From positions 1-64,000 of the forward strand of contig NZ_VDBO01000008.1 in NCBI RefSeq assembly GCF_005930355.1: DNA of 64,000 bases, given 5' to 3'. This document shows, piece after piece, positions 63,720 through 64,000 of this stretch. This DNA comes from Paenibacillus sinopodophylli. GTDB taxonomy: Bacteria; Bacillota; Bacilli; Paenibacillales; Paenibacillaceae. Position numbers and translations under genes: made by a program. Numbering within the stretch: position 1 is the stretch's first letter; every line of letters starts with the position of its first letter. The notes under the pieces are model-generated. The model did no database searches, had not been told where the DNA came from, and saw only the letters and a program-made list of their open reading frames with translations.

Positions 63720-64000
63720 AGTGTTTGTAGTGGATGATGAGCCGTTCATCATTGAAGGCTTATACGATATTATTGATTGGTCAGCGTTTGGTCTGGAAAT
63801 TGTCGGCTCTGCGGAGAATGGGCAGGATGCTCTTGAGGCACTGAAGGAGTCCGCTCCTGATATTCTGCTTACGGATATTTCCATGCCGGTTATGGATGGA
63901 TTGACGTTGATTCGCGAGGCTAGGCAATTCCGTCCTGACTTAAAGGTTATTATATTGAGCGGTTTTAATGATTTTGACTATATCAAATCAGGTCTGAAGC
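63712..64000 (+). CDS. Response regulator, YesN family (partial at window end)
   Basis: ATG 63712 overlaps the end of the kinase gene by 8 nt, with GGAGGA 10 nt upstream. Receiver domain MYRVFVVDDEPFII, phospho-acceptor Asp in ILLTDISMPVMDG, and VIILSGFNDFDYI are visible. The rest, including the expected AraC-type DNA-binding domain, lies beyond the window. The normal M-Y-R-V start contrasts with the unusual start of the other YesN gene in the window. Confidence 0.92.
   Translation, partial: MYRVFVVDDEPFIIEGLYDIIDWSAFGLEIVGSAENGQDALEALKESAPDILLTDISMPVMDGLTLIREARQFRPDLKVIILSGFNDFDYIKSGLK

Noticed and set aside
1-64000. CRISPR arrays, tRNA/rRNA genes, complete insertion sequences
   Set aside because: Looked for regularly spaced repeats, cloverleaf-like GTTCGA contexts, and transposase DDE frames with terminal repeats; none found by eye.

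Overview
The window looks like the chromosome of a Gram-positive, low-to-mid GC Paenibacillus-type bacterium (Paenibacillaceae). This rests on family content: several CUT1 sugar importers without their own ATPase, YesM/YesN two-component pairs, S-layer-homology (SLH) surface proteins, lipobox solute-binding proteins and CcpA-like cre sites. No rRNA, tRNA, CRISPR array or intact insertion sequence was seen.

Layout. (1) 1-2563, accessory and AT-rich: the end of a peptidoglycan amidase, a two-gene unit of small proteins behind a LexA-type SOS box, and a toxin-antitoxin pair (RelA/SpoT-fold toxSAS toxin with a Panacea-domain antitoxin). (2) 2564-20904: a degraded spot, an OmpR-type response regulator, an SLH-anchored clostripain-type protease, and a three-gene operon of very large exported proteins. 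The operon encodes a 2275-aa Ig-like repeat protein, an 1896-aa protein ending in a dockerin, and a 529-aa protein with a cohesin-like domain plus three SLH repeats. Three promoters in this region (regulator, protease, operon) share the same 16-bp operator with the -10 exactly 45 bp downstream, which suggests one dedicated surface regulon. (3) 20905-26674, minus strand: a 1532-aa SLH protein and a tRNA dihydrouridine synthase. (4) 27009-34102: beta-mannoside utilisation (LacI repressor, CUT1 importer, GH2 beta-mannosidase) with a palindromic operator over the -35. (5) 34409-36628: MATE exporter and DeoR-type regulator. (6) 36896-47428: an aminoethylphosphonate cluster (two CehA/McbA-like PHP hydrolases, PhnW, PhnX, PbfA-like lyase, a complete CUT1-type ABC importer and a third PHP enzyme). 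Its two promoters share a pair of AAAACAA boxes 31 bp apart. (7) 47610-54693: a second CUT1 importer with a YesM/YesN pair. (8) 54884-59521: a GntR/FCD regulator divergent from a dehydrogenase, a four-carbon acid sugar kinase and a GntP permease (threonate/erythronate type). (9) 59873-64000: a secreted GH53 galactanase behind a cre site, a coiled-coil hypothetical protein, and a second YesM/YesN pair cut by the window end.

Two parts deserve most attention. The first is the cohesin/dockerin/SLH surface system and its shared regulator. The second is the phosphonate cluster, whose sugar-type importer and three phosphoesterase-like enzymes suggest uptake of phosphonate esters or conjugates rather than free aminoethylphosphonate. 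All product calls come from reading motifs; no database search was run.
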